A model generated the notes under the pieces. That model was not told the DNA's origin, ran no database searches, and saw only the letters and a list, made by a program, of their open reading frames with translations. Of a DNA stretch of 64,000 bases, positions 17,076-25,817 are shown piece by piece. Both the position numbers and the translations under genes were made by a program. Source of the stretch: CAVQEG01 sp963711465 (GTDB lineage Bacteria; Bacteroidota; Ignavibacteria; OLB7); the NCBI GenBank assembly GCA_963711465.1, contig CAVQEG010000001.1, positions 930,001 through 994,000 on the forward strand, written 5' to 3'. How positions within the stretch are numbered: the first letter of the stretch is position 1; every line of letters starts with the position of its first letter.

Positions 17076-18159
17076 ATGACCACGACGTTTCAGCACCGAC
17101 TGAACAGAATCATTTTCACCTGGAGCGTGACTGCACTGGGTGCGACCGCGGCGGTCGCGACCATAGCCGTCGCCGCCCCGTCGATCGACGTGCTCGGCAG
17201 TCCGTGGGTCGTCGTCGTCGTTGGATTCGTCATCACCATCACCGCATTCCTGCTGCTCTACCGGTTCATCCGCCGCATCGATCTCGAGGTGGCCACGCTG
17301 ACAACGGCCGCCTCGGAGGTCTCCCGAGGCGACCTCGATCGACGCGTCGACGAGCGAGAGCTGCAGTTCGCCGAGCTGCGCGGACTTGCAAGGGCGCTCA
17401 ACGGCGTCTCCGATCGCGCGCTTCGCGACATCGCGGAGATGAAGCGCCTCGCACGTGTGCGCAGCGAGTTCCTCGGAAACGTCTCGCACGAGCTCCGGAC
17501 GCCCATCTTCTCGGTGCAGGGATACATCGAAACACTTATCGACGGCGCCATCGACGATCCCGAGGTCCGTGATGAATTCCTCCAGAAGGCCCACCAGAAC
17601 GTCAACCGGCTGCACGCACTGCTGACCGATCTGATCGAGATCTCCCGTATCGAATCCGGCGAAATGAAATTGAGCTTCCGTTCCATCGACGCCGTTGCCT
17701 TCCTCCGATCGATCGTCGCGGAGATGGTCCCCACAGCGCATCTGGCCGACGTTCACTTGTCGCTGCGAATCGATGAGAGCTGTGCCGACGCGCAGCCGGA
17801 CGTTCTCGGTGCTCGGAGATCGCGAGCGACTGAAGCAGGTGATGACCAATCTGATCTCCAACGGCATCAAGTACAATCGTTCCGACGGCTCGGTGGTGGT
17901 CGAGCTCTCGGCTTCGTCCGAGACCGTACGCGTCGGCGTCCGCGACACAGGAATCGGGATACCCGCCAGCGACCTCGATCGCATCTTCGAGCGGTTCTAT
18001 CGCGTCGACAAGGACCGCGCCCGCCGGGTTGGGGGAACGGGACTCGGGCTCGCCATTGTCAAGCACATCGTGGAGGCGCACGGCTCGACGATAGCGGTGA
18101 CCTCGGAGCCCGGAGCCGGCACCAGCTTCTCCTTCGAACTGCGTCGCACACTCGACTGA
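17076..18159 (+). pseudogene. PhoR-like sensor histidine kinase, frameshifted
   Basis: The N-terminal frame has two membrane helices (about residues 13-33 and 44-63), a HAMP-like segment, and a DHp domain with phospho-acceptor His138 in NVSHELRTPIFSV. It continues to about base 17805 (SCADAQP), then loses all resemblance. The next frame (+1) continues without a gap: VLGDRERLKQVMTNLISNGIKYN, DTGIGIP, FERFYRVDK, GGTGLGLAIVK, ending at TGA 18157-18159. So the ATPase domain is intact but out of frame. The site lies in two near-identical 7-base units (GTTCTCG, GTGCTCG) at 17802-17815; removing one restores DVLGDRERL. Alternatively one extra base near 17799 explains it. It could be a real mutation, phase variation or an assembly error. 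Confidence 0.85.
17802..17815 (+). repeat. 7-base near-duplicate at the kinase frameshift
   Basis: GTTCTCG at 17802-17808 is followed at once by GTGCTCG at 17809-17815, differing at one base. Seven extra bases shift the frame by +1, which is exactly what is needed to join the DHp and ATPase parts of the kinase. A slipped-strand duplication followed by one substitution is a simple explanation, but a single inserted base just upstream gives an equally good protein. Confidence 0.5.
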
Positions 18160-18276
18160 CTGACGCGCCCAGGGCTCCCTCCGCACTGCCATTTCGCACC
18201 CGTTCGGGTCCCCGTCACCACCACCACGACCATCGAGGCACCGCGCACTTCGACACCCGGGCCGGTTCGTTGGTCA

Positions 18277-18308
18277 TTGGTATTGACCCGGCTGCATGGT
18301 TATGTTTG
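18277..18308 (+). promoter_or_regulatory. Bacteroidota-type promoter of the PpiD-like gene
   Basis: TATGTTTG at 18301-18308 matches the TAnnTTTG (-7) consensus exactly. TTGG at 18277-18280, 20 bases upstream, sits where the -33 TTTG-type element should be. The start codon lies about 50 bases downstream, giving a plausible short leader. The region is AT-richer than its surroundings. Confidence 0.5.
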
Positions 18309-18358
18309 TTGTTCTGTTCCGAATTCTCACTTCCCAAAGCACCCGAGTCGACTGAAAC

Positions 18359-20503
18359 ATGGGCGTCATGCAGACATTCCGGCAGCGCATGCCGGTTGTG
18401 GTATTTACCCTGGCAATTGCCTTCATCCTGCTGATGGTGGCGGGCGACTTCTTCGGTCGTGGCGGCGGTTCGACGCTGCTAACCGGCGCCTCGACGGCCC
18501 TTGCGACCGTCAACGGTGAGCCGATCGACGGAGCCGACTACGAGAAGCGGGTCGAGCAGGCGACCGAGTATATGCGGGCGCAGAATCCCGACAAGAACGT
18601 CGACGACGCGCAGATCCGCGACCAGGTATTCAGCGAAATGGTCGACGAGATGCTCATCCGTCAGGCGGCCCAGCGATTCGGCGTGACGGTCAGCGACGCG
18701 GAGCTTCGCGAGGCGATCCTCTACGATCCCCCTCCGGTGCTGCAGCAGGCGTTCACCGACAGCACAGGGAACTTCAACAAGTCGATGTACTACCAGTTCA
18801 TGAACGACCCCGATGCGTTCCTGAGCCAGAGAAATGCCGCTCCGGAGGACATCAAGAAGACGAAGGAGCAGATCTATACGATTCAGGAAGGCGTCCGTCA
18901 GCAGCGGCTTCGCGATGCGGTCAAGTCGGTCGTGGCATCCACGGCCGTGCCGGCTCCCAAGGAGCTGCGCCAGGCATTCGATGTTGAACACACGAAGCTC
19001 AGCGGCACCTACGCCTACCTCCCGATCAGTCTGATCTCTGACAGTGCCGTGAGTGTCAGTGATGAGGAAGCGCGGAAGTACTACGATTCGCATCGAACGG
19101 AATTCCAGCGCAAGCCATCACGTGAGGTCAGCTACGTGCGCTTCCCCATCATCCCGTCGGCCAGCGACTCCTCGGCGATCATGTCCCGACTGCAGCGTGT
19201 GCTCGAATCCGTTGGCGCGGTGGCGTCACCGTCTGCGAAGGACTCGATCTTCAAGAGCTACGTCGATCGCTACGGTGCGGGGCGGTATACGGGCGAAGAG
19301 TACACGTCGCTTGCCGATCTGTCGCCGGAAATGCAGAACGCGGTTGCGGGGTCGAAGCCGGGGGACATCATCGGGCCGATCCGGACCGGCGAGGGTACGT
19401 TCCTGCTCGACGTCGTCGACGAGAAGGATACCGGCAAGGTGCATGTCCGCGCCCAGCACATTCTCCTGCGGACCGGAACCGGCAGTGAGGATTCGGTGCG
19501 TGCCATGGCGGAAAAGATCGCGCAGCGCGCCCGAAGCGGCGAGGATTTCGCCTCGCTGGCGCAGCGCTACAGCGCCGATCCGGGTTCTGCCCAGAAGGGC
19601 GGCGATCTCGGATATTTCGGGAAGGGTCAGATGGTCAAACCGTTCGAAGAGGCGGCCTTCTCGGCCAGCGTCGGATCGATCGTGGGACCGATCAAGACCG
19701 ACTTCGGCTACCACATCATCAAAGTCAACGACAGAACGTCGAAGAGCTACCGGCTGCGCGATCTGCGCTTCGATGTGCGCGTCTCCAATCGCACGAAGAA
19801 CCTCCTGAAGAGCCAGGCCAATCAGTTCGTCAAACAGGTCGATGACGGAACGCCGTTCGACTCGGCCGCGGCGCACCAGGACCTGCAGCTCATGAAGTCG
19901 GGTCCGATCCAGCGCAACCAGAAGATTGCGGGTACCGGCAAGCTCGCCCAGTTCGCCTACGACAACGACGAGGGCGATATTTCCGATCCGATCGAGACGA
20001 ACGACGGAGGATTTCTCGTCGCCGTTATCACCGACGTCAACACTGCCGGCGTATCCGACTTCGAATCGGTCAAGGACGAGATCGTCCAGAAGCTGACACA
20101 GCGAAAGAAGGTGGATCGGCTCGAGGCGCGCGCCAACAAGCTGGCTTCGGCAGCAAAGGGAATCGACAGTCTCCAGGCCCTGAAGTCGGTCGATCCCGAG
20201 GTTCAGGTCCAGTCTTTCGAGAACGTCACGCCGACCTCCCCCTTCCAGGGCGTCGGCTACGACTATCCGTTGATGGCCGCGGCACTGAAGGTGCGACCGG
20301 GAACCGTTTCGGACGCGATTCGAGGAGAGCGCGGGTACTACGTGGTGAGAATCAAGGATCGCGTCGAGCCGACCGATCAGGAGTGGGAGAAGCAGCGTGC
20401 GTCATACATGAAGCAGGCAATCACCGGTAAGCAGGATCAGCTGTTCCAGTCGTGGCTCCAGAGCGAGCGCCAGCAGGCGGACATCGAGGACAACCGGCGC
20501 TAG
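18359..20503 (+). CDS. PpiD/SurA-type peptidyl-prolyl isomerase, periplasmic foldase
   Basis: 714 residues. A short cytoplasmic N-terminus (MGVMQTFRQRMP) is followed by one membrane helix (about 12-28), a PpiD-like topology. A SurA_N-type helical region follows, with VNGEPIDGADYEKRVEQ and QIRDQVFSEMVDEMLIRQAA. A parvulin (PPIC) domain lies at about residues 360-465 (RAQHILLRTG, FASLAQRYSADPGS, GGDLGYFGKGQMVKPFEEAAF, TDFGYHIIKV). A further large C-terminal chaperone-like part ends at 714. It probably helps fold envelope and outer-membrane proteins. The methyltransferase gene starts 18 bases after its stop. A second ATG three codons in (18368) cannot be excluded as the start. Confidence 0.9.
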   Translation: MGVMQTFRQRMPVVVFTLAIAFILLMVAGDFFGRGGGSTLLTGASTALATVNGEPIDGADYEKRVEQATEYMRAQNPDKNVDDAQIRDQVFSEMVDEMLIRQAAQRFGVTVSDAELREAILYDPPPVLQQAFTDSTGNFNKSMYYQFMNDPDAFLSQRNAAPEDIKKTKEQIYTIQEGVRQQRLRDAVKSVVASTAVPAPKELRQAFDVEHTKLSGTYAYLPISLISDSAVSVSDEEARKYYDSHRTEFQRKPSREVSYVRFPIIPSASDSSAIMSRLQRVLESVGAVASPSAKDSIFKSYVDRYGAGRYTGEEYTSLADLSPEMQNAVAGSKPGDIIGPIRTGEGTFLLDVVDEKDTGKVHVRAQHILLRTGTGSEDSVRAMAEKIAQRARSGEDFASLAQRYSADPGSAQKGGDLGYFGKGQMVKPFEEAAFSASVGSIVGPIKTDFGYHIIKVNDRTSKSYRLRDLRFDVRVSNRTKNLLKSQANQFVKQVDDGTPFDSAAAHQDLQLMKSGPIQRNQKIAGTGKLAQFAYDNDEGDISDPIETNDGGFLVAVITDVNTAGVSDFESVKDEIVQKLTQRKKVDRLEARANKLASAAKGIDSLQALKSVDPEVQVQSFENVTPTSPFQGVGYDYPLMAAALKVRPGTVSDAIRGERGYYVVRIKDRVEPTDQEWEKQRASYMKQAITGKQDQLFQSWLQSERQQADIEDNRR

Positions 20504-20521
20504 AGGGCGGACGCGGCGACC

Positions 20522-21292
20522 ATGGACGAATCGGTTTACCATCTCCATTACCAGCAGGAAGAGTCGCACTGGTGGTTTGCAGCCAGGATGCAGATCGTCC
20601 AGGCTGTGATTCAGCGATGGGGCCACCTCAAACCCGGCGACACTATTCTCGACATCGGGTGTGGCACCGGTGCCATGCTCCGTCGGCTGGCAGATAGATA
20701 CCGTGTGGTTGGCATCGACATGTCGCCGCTGGCGGTGAAGTATTCGAAGAAGCGTGGTCTGACCGACGTCTTCGTGATGTCAGCCGAGGAGTTCCCGAAG
20801 GATCGATACGACGTGCGACTGGCGCTGCTGCTGGATGTTGTCGAGCACATCGAGGATGACGTCAGCGTGCTTCGCACCGCGGGGGACATCGTGGGTCCGT
20901 CCGGTCGGATCATCCTCACGGTTCCCGCATACATGTGGATGTGGAGCCCGCACGACGTGCTGCACCACCACTATCGCCGCTACACCGCCGCTTCGCTTCG
21001 CCGGGTATTGGACGCCGCCGGACTCGAACCGCTGAAACTGACATACTACAACTCGCTCCTGTTTCCACTTGCTGCCGTCAAGAAACTGGCGGACCGACGA
21101 CACGACGCATCGATTGACGGCGTAACGCTCGAGAAGCCGTCGCGGCTGGTGAACTCTGTGTTCCGTTCGGTTTTTTCGGCTGAACGTCACGTGCTCCCTT
21201 CGGCGGGTTTTCCCTTTGGCGTCTCTTTGCTTGCCGTCGCGCGTCCGAAAGCAGGCGGCGCGCCGAACGACCGATCGCCCGACGCGCCGTAG
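20522..21292 (+). CDS. Class I SAM-dependent methyltransferase
   Basis: 256 residues with a Rossmann-type methyltransferase core: motif I ILDIGCGTGAMLRRLA (about 42-57), the acidic GIDMS end of strand 2, and LLDVVEHIEDD of motif II. The N-terminal EESHWWFAARM segment is typical of a broad group often found next to polyprenyl-glycosyltransferase or cell-surface genes. The target is unknown. It lies 18 bases after the PpiD-like gene and is probably co-transcribed with it. The C-terminus is hydrophobic and basic (LLFPLAAVKKLADRR), suggesting membrane contact. Confidence 0.85.
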   Translation: MDESVYHLHYQQEESHWWFAARMQIVQAVIQRWGHLKPGDTILDIGCGTGAMLRRLADRYRVVGIDMSPLAVKYSKKRGLTDVFVMSAEEFPKDRYDVRLALLLDVVEHIEDDVSVLRTAGDIVGPSGRIILTVPAYMWMWSPHDVLHHHYRRYTAASLRRVLDAAGLEPLKLTYYNSLLFPLAAVKKLADRRHDASIDGVTLEKPSRLVNSVFRSVFSAERHVLPSAGFPFGVSLLAVARPKAGGAPNDRSPDAP

Positions 21293-21323
21293 CACTGCTG
21301 CATAGGCGTTGTGCGAGGTCGGA

Positions 21324-21962
21324 TCAACCGTTGGTGAAGGAATGGTTGACAATCGTCAACTGGTTCGGGTATTCGATCACGCCCACGCCGGAAATTCGGA
21401 CGGCCACCTTGGCCAGCAGCTGAAGATTGGCCGACGATCCCTTGGCACCGCCCATGGCAAACGCCAGATCGAGCAGATCGTTGAGTCCCTTGTCGTTGAA
21501 GAACTTGAACAGGTCGAGCTGGATATCGAGCGGGATCGTCGTCGTCTGACCGTTGCCCGGAATTTCCAGCTCCTTGTTAACCACACCGGTAATCGTCGTC
21601 CGATCGTTGATGACGAGCGTCCACTCCATTCTGTTAAGGTACAGCGGCGTCGGTTGCGTTCTTCCGGCACCGTCATTCGGATTCTTCGCCAGGACGTTCA
21701 ACCGAAAGCTGACCGGCAGCGACTTCCGAGCAATCGAGGTCCCGAGTCGCGCGAGATCGAGCGGTGGGATCTGGCTCGGTTCACTCAGGCGTGAAATGTC
21801 GATGTTGTCGACGCGGTAATTGTTCACGTCTCCAAGCTTGAACTGCAGGTGCTGGATATCGGTGAGAGCACCGAGGGCGCTGAGCGAAGAGCAACCTTCG
21901 GAACCCACGGCCAGCACGAGGAGGAGTCCGACGAATACAACGGAGACGGCGATGCGTTTCAT
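21324..21962 (-). CDS. LEA14-like lipoprotein, unknown function
   Basis: The ATG at 21962 gives 212 residues with a signal peptide (MKRIAVSVVFVGLLLVLAVG) and a lipobox-like EGC at about residue 24, so it is probably a lipoprotein. The mature part has alternating strands with SLPVSFRLNVLAKNPND, LYLNRMEWTLVINDRTTITGVVN and LEIPGNGQTTTIPLDIQL, a pattern that resembles LEA type 2 (WHy) domains. This is a resemblance, not a firm assignment. The frame is open upstream to 22304, but that part overlaps pdxH and reads as noise. It is divergent from pdxH with only 23 bases between start codons. Confidence 0.65.
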   Translation of the reverse strand: MKRIAVSVVFVGLLLVLAVGSEGCSSLSALGALTDIQHLQFKLGDVNNYRVDNIDISRLSEPSQIPPLDLARLGTSIARKSLPVSFRLNVLAKNPNDGAGRTQPTPLYLNRMEWTLVINDRTTITGVVNKELEIPGNGQTTTIPLDIQLDLFKFFNDKGLNDLLDLAFAMGGAKGSSANLQLLAKVAVRISGVGVIEYPNQLTIVNHSFTNG

Positions 21963-21985
21963 AGTGAGTAGTGTGAAGTGAGCTG

Positions 21986-22570
21986 ATGCAGACGAACGAT
22001 CCATTCGAGATGTTCGCCGAAATCTACGACACGGCAATGAGCCTGGAGATTGGTGAACCAAATGCAATGAACCTCGCGACGGTGGATGCCGACGGTCGAC
22101 CCTCGTCGCGCATGGTGCTCCTGAAGGACTTCGACCGCAACGGGTTCGTGTTCTATACGAACCTCCGCAGTCGAAAGGCGGAGCAAATTCGGACCAATGC
22201 GAACGTGGCACTCTGCTTTTACTGGTCACCGATCGCGACACAGATACGCATCGAGGGACGGGCCGAGCAGGTGGACGACGCAACGGCCGACGGTTACTTT
22301 GCAACGCGCGAGCGGATGAGCAAGATCGGCGCCTGGGCCTCGAAGCAGAGCGATGAATTATCCGGTCGCGCGGAGTTCGAGCGTGCAGTCGAGGAAGTGG
22401 AGCACCGGTTCGACGGCGTGGAGATACCGCGCCCGCCCTTCTGGTCGGGGTTCCTCGTGGTAGCCACGAAGTTTGAATTCTGGTTCGGCCGCGCGCATCG
22501 TCTGCACGATCGGCACCAGTTCACATCCCAGCCCGACGGCACCTGGCGCGAGGTGCTGCTGTATCCGTAG
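21986..22570 (+). CDS. pdxH: Pyridoxamine 5'-phosphate oxidase
   Basis: 194 residues, slightly shorter than E. coli PdxH (218) because of a short N-terminus. Conserved segments include NAMNLATVDADGRPSSRMVLLKDFD, GFVFYTNLRSRKAEQI, IGAWASKQS, PPFWSGF and EFWFGRAHRLHDR with the FMN/substrate-binding Arg and His. The enzyme oxidises PMP or PNP to pyridoxal phosphate with FMN. The start is fixed by the DPFEMFAEIYD segment immediately after it. It is divergent from the lipoprotein gene with 23 bases between, so the two promoters must overlap or lie inside the neighbours. Confidence 0.95.
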   Translation: MQTNDPFEMFAEIYDTAMSLEIGEPNAMNLATVDADGRPSSRMVLLKDFDRNGFVFYTNLRSRKAEQIRTNANVALCFYWSPIATQIRIEGRAEQVDDATADGYFATRERMSKIGAWASKQSDELSGRAEFERAVEEVEHRFDGVEIPRPPFWSGFLVVATKFEFWFGRAHRLHDRHQFTSQPDGTWREVLLYP

Positions 22571-22781
22571 CGGGGATATGTACTCGCCCGGACTGCATTT
22601 CCTCAGCGGGTGACCACGTGCACCATGCGGCGTCTCTCCGAACGACGGTCATCAAGCAGAAATTTGTCGAGTCATCGACGGTCCGGCCGCAGTTGTTTAC
22701 ACGAAGTCCTTCGAGCTGCTGCGCTCGCTGGGAAGTCCGGCAAATTCTGTCCGGCGAACATTCACCCTCGATAATCACGCA

Positions 22782-24710
22782 ATGTGCGGAATCACAGGCA
22801 TACTGAATTTCTCGAACTCAACGACTCGCGCATCAGAGCACCTTGTGGAGTCGATGACGAAGGTTTTGCAGCACCGAGGGCCGGATGATTCTGGAGTGTA
22901 TGTGAATGCAGACGGAACACTCGGGCTCGGGTTTAGGCGCCTGTCGATCATTGACCTGAGCGAAGCCGGGCATCAACCGATGTCTGCCGACGACGGCAAC
23001 TTGCATGTCGTTTTCAACGGTGAGATCTACAACCATCGCCGCCTTCGCAGTGAGCTGACGGCTCGTGGCTACTGCTACCGGTCCGAAACAGATACCGAGT
23101 CGATACTGTACGCATATCAGGAGTGGGGTACATCCTTCGTTTCTCGCTTGTATGGGATGTTTGCTATCGCAATCTGGGACGCCCGAAAGAACACCATCCT
23201 CCTGGCTCGCGATCGGATTGGAATCAAACCCCTGTATTACTACCTGGGGTCGGACTTTATCGTATTTGCGTCGGAGATCAAGGCAATTCTGAAACACCCG
23301 CTCGTTCCCTGCGCGGTTGACGACCAGGCCCTCGCTGACTATCTGTCTCTGATGATGGTCCCTGGGGAATCGACAATGTTTCGCGGCATCAGGAAACTTG
23401 CGCCGGGGAACATGTTGACGGTTGATTCGTATGGTGACGCTGCCTTCACGACATATTGGGATCTGAATCATCGAACCGAGAACCATGCTCCGTCGGACCT
23501 GGGCCGAGAGGACTACTGCGTTGAGAATGTTCGGAGACTGTTGAGAGACTCGATCAGTGATCGAATGATGTCCGACGTTCCGTTTGGAGTGCTGCTCTCT
23601 GGAGGAATCGACTCGTCCCTCAACGTTGCCTTAATGGCAGAGCTTATGGATCGGCCGGTACAGACGTTCTCCGTCGGCCACGGATCCCTTCAGAAATATG
23701 ATGAATTGAAGTACGCACGGCAGGTTGCGAATCAATTTGGAACCGAGCATCATGAGATGATGCTCGAAGAACGCGACGTCATTGACTTTCTTCCGAAGAT
23801 GGTTTGGCACCAGGACGAGCCGAATGGTGACCCCGTCTGCGCTCCGATGTATTTTGTGAGCAAACTCGCGAGAGACTCCGGAACAATCGTCGTCCAGGTT
23901 GGCGAGGGCTCCGACGAACAGTTTGTCGGGTACCAACACTACCTGAAGGAGCTGCAGTACTTTCAATGGTTCTATAGAATTGTCCCGTCGCCCGTCGCCG
24001 CTGCCGCATTTCATGCTTCGAAAACGTTGAAGCCATACCACCTAGGTATTGAATACCTGCGCCGAGCAGCGCGACGCGACCAAGCCTTTCACGGCGGAGC
24101 ACTTGCCTTCTCCGAGCATCTGAAGGGATCGCTTTTGAATCGCGAATTCCGCTCGCGGGTATTGGGCGCTGGTCGAATTGCTCAGAAGTATGCAATTGAA
24201 GCGTTGAATTCCGCGGTAGACACGGCTGCATCCGATTACCTTCGATCGATTTCGTATATCGAACTGAAAAGCCGACTTGCGGACCTTCTGCTAATGCGTG
24301 TTGACAAGATGTCCATGGCGGCCTCAGTCGAGGCGCGTGTGCCATTTCTGGACCACAGATTGGTCGAATTTACGATGCAAATCCCATGGCACCTCAAGAT
24401 TAAGGGCAACATCCCGAAATACATCTTGAAGCGTGCTGCAGAGGGGATACTTCCTGAGAATATCATTTACAGACGGAAGCAGGGATTCGCTGCACCGATA
24501 GCAGAGTGGTTGCGAGCCGGGCGACTCCGATTGGTGGCCCGTGAAGTGATCTTTGAAAGTCCGCTCGTACGAACTGGACCCCTCGTCGGATCGTTCATTG
24601 ACACGCTGTTCCGGCGCCATTCGGCAGGACGCATGGACCACAGTGTCCAGATCTGGAACCTTGTCGTGCTGTGTCAATGGTACGATACATACGCTTCGCG
24701 AGGCCGTTGA
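22782..24710 (+). CDS. asnB: Asparagine synthetase (glutamine-hydrolysing), low-GC gene
   Basis: 642 residues. MCGITGIL puts the catalytic Cys2 of the class II glutamine amidotransferase domain at the N-terminus. Then come RGPDDSGVY, FNGEIYNH and FASEIKAIL. The synthetase domain has the pyrophosphatase loop LLSGGIDSSLNVALM, GEGSDEQFVGY and LRVDKMSMAASVEARVPFLDHR. It is probably an AsnB-type enzyme; relatives in O-antigen clusters amidate sugars instead. Base composition differs from its neighbours: rows at 24001 and 24361 contain 28 and 27 G+C out of 60, against 36 of 60 at 26041. This suggests recent transfer. There are no partner surface-sugar genes beside it. Confidence 0.92.
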   Translation: MCGITGILNFSNSTTRASEHLVESMTKVLQHRGPDDSGVYVNADGTLGLGFRRLSIIDLSEAGHQPMSADDGNLHVVFNGEIYNHRRLRSELTARGYCYRSETDTESILYAYQEWGTSFVSRLYGMFAIAIWDARKNTILLARDRIGIKPLYYYLGSDFIVFASEIKAILKHPLVPCAVDDQALADYLSLMMVPGESTMFRGIRKLAPGNMLTVDSYGDAAFTTYWDLNHRTENHAPSDLGREDYCVENVRRLLRDSISDRMMSDVPFGVLLSGGIDSSLNVALMAELMDRPVQTFSVGHGSLQKYDELKYARQVANQFGTEHHEMMLEERDVIDFLPKMVWHQDEPNGDPVCAPMYFVSKLARDSGTIVVQVGEGSDEQFVGYQHYLKELQYFQWFYRIVPSPVAAAAFHASKTLKPYHLGIEYLRRAARRDQAFHGGALAFSEHLKGSLLNREFRSRVLGAGRIAQKYAIEALNSAVDTAASDYLRSISYIELKSRLADLLLMRVDKMSMAASVEARVPFLDHRLVEFTMQIPWHLKIKGNIPKYILKRAAEGILPENIIYRRKQGFAAPIAEWLRAGRLRLVAREVIFESPLVRTGPLVGSFIDTLFRRHSAGRMDHSVQIWNLVVLCQWYDTYASRGR

Positions 24711-24797
24711 TTTACTGCTGACGGCGGTACGAGAAATTCGTGGCCGCGCCCCCCGATTCGCCGTAAGCCAGATGTACCGACAGCGAGAGAAGTGCCC

Positions 24798-25733
24798 ATG
24801 CTCTACTACATCCTCCGCCAGCTGTTCTACTCGGTGCTGATTCTCTTCGGGGTCATGACGGTTACCTTCGTGGCCGTCAGGATGCTGGGCGATCCGACTC
24901 GGCTGATGATGGGCCAGCGCGCCGACGTGCAGTCGATGGAAGCGCTCAAGAAGCAGTGGAAGCTCGATCGCCCCCTCTTCCCCGACCAGTACCTCGATTT
25001 CATGGGTCGTGCCATCACCGGCGACCTCGGCCGCAGCTTCGCCTACAATCGGCCGGTGACCGAGGCAATCCTTGAAAAGGCCGGGCCGACCGCCATTCTT
25101 GCATTCAGCTCCCTGTTCATCGCCAGCTTCATTGGTGTCGCGATCGGCATCGTCTCGGCCTGGAAGCCGTATACGGTCTGGGACAACGGCTCGATGGTGT
25201 TCGCGCTCTTCGGGATCTCCGTACCCGTGTTCGTACTCGGTATTCTCCTGGTCGTCTTCACCAGCTGGCTGGGCATCTTCCCCGGCGTAGGATATATCGT
25301 GCAGCGCGGAACGCTGCGACTGCAGTACCTCATCCTCCCCATGCTCGCGCTGGCCGCCCGCCCGCTGTCGATCATTGCGCGCATCACCCGCAGCTCCATG
25401 CTGGAGGTGCTCGGACAGGATTACATCCGCACGGCCCGCGCCAAGGGCCTCCCAGTCAGAACGACCGTTCTGCGACATGCGCTGCGAAACGCGCTCAATC
25501 CAGTGATCACCACGATCTCCGCCTGGCTGGCCGGTACCCTTGCAGGTACGCTCTTCATCGAGTACATCTTCTACTGGCCCGGCGTTGGTCAGCTGGCCTA
25601 CGACGCTGTGCGCCAGCTCGACTTCCCCATGATTCAGGGTACCGTCCTCTTCATTGCCGTCACCTTCGTCGTCGTCAACTTCTTCGTCGACATCATTTAC
25701 TCCATTCTCGATCCGAAAGTGCGCCTCGGATGA
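24798..25733 (+). CDS. Dipeptide/oligopeptide-type ABC transporter permease (DppB-like)
   Basis: About 311 residues from the ATG at 24798; a GTG two codons earlier (24792) is the alternative. MLYYILRQLFYSVLILFGVMTVTF and LDRPLFPDQYLDFMGRAITGDLGRSF are typical of the DppB/OppB permeases. The cytoplasmic EAA loop is EVLGQDYIRTARAKGLPVRTTVLRHALRNAL. Six helices are likely. It forms the channel with the DppC-like permease whose gene begins about 85 bases downstream. The substrate could be peptides, nickel or another small compound; no binding-protein gene is present to tell. Confidence 0.9.
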   Translation: MLYYILRQLFYSVLILFGVMTVTFVAVRMLGDPTRLMMGQRADVQSMEALKKQWKLDRPLFPDQYLDFMGRAITGDLGRSFAYNRPVTEAILEKAGPTAILAFSSLFIASFIGVAIGIVSAWKPYTVWDNGSMVFALFGISVPVFVLGILLVVFTSWLGIFPGVGYIVQRGTLRLQYLILPMLALAARPLSIIARITRSSMLEVLGQDYIRTARAKGLPVRTTVLRHALRNALNPVITTISAWLAGTLAGTLFIEYIFYWPGVGQLAYDAVRQLDFPMIQGTVLFIAVTFVVVNFFVDIIYSILDPKVRLG

Positions 25734-25817
25734 CGACCGCCGGCACTGTGGTGGCCGACGCACCAGCTGCATTCACATCAACTCTCGCAACCGCACCGGA
25801 TAATCCCTTCTGCGCCA

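Noticed and set aside
18160..18434. Continuation of the kinase N-terminal frame to 18434 as a 452-residue protein
   Set aside because: After the shift near 17805 the sequence loses kinase character, while the +1 frame contains the complete ATPase domain ending at 18159.
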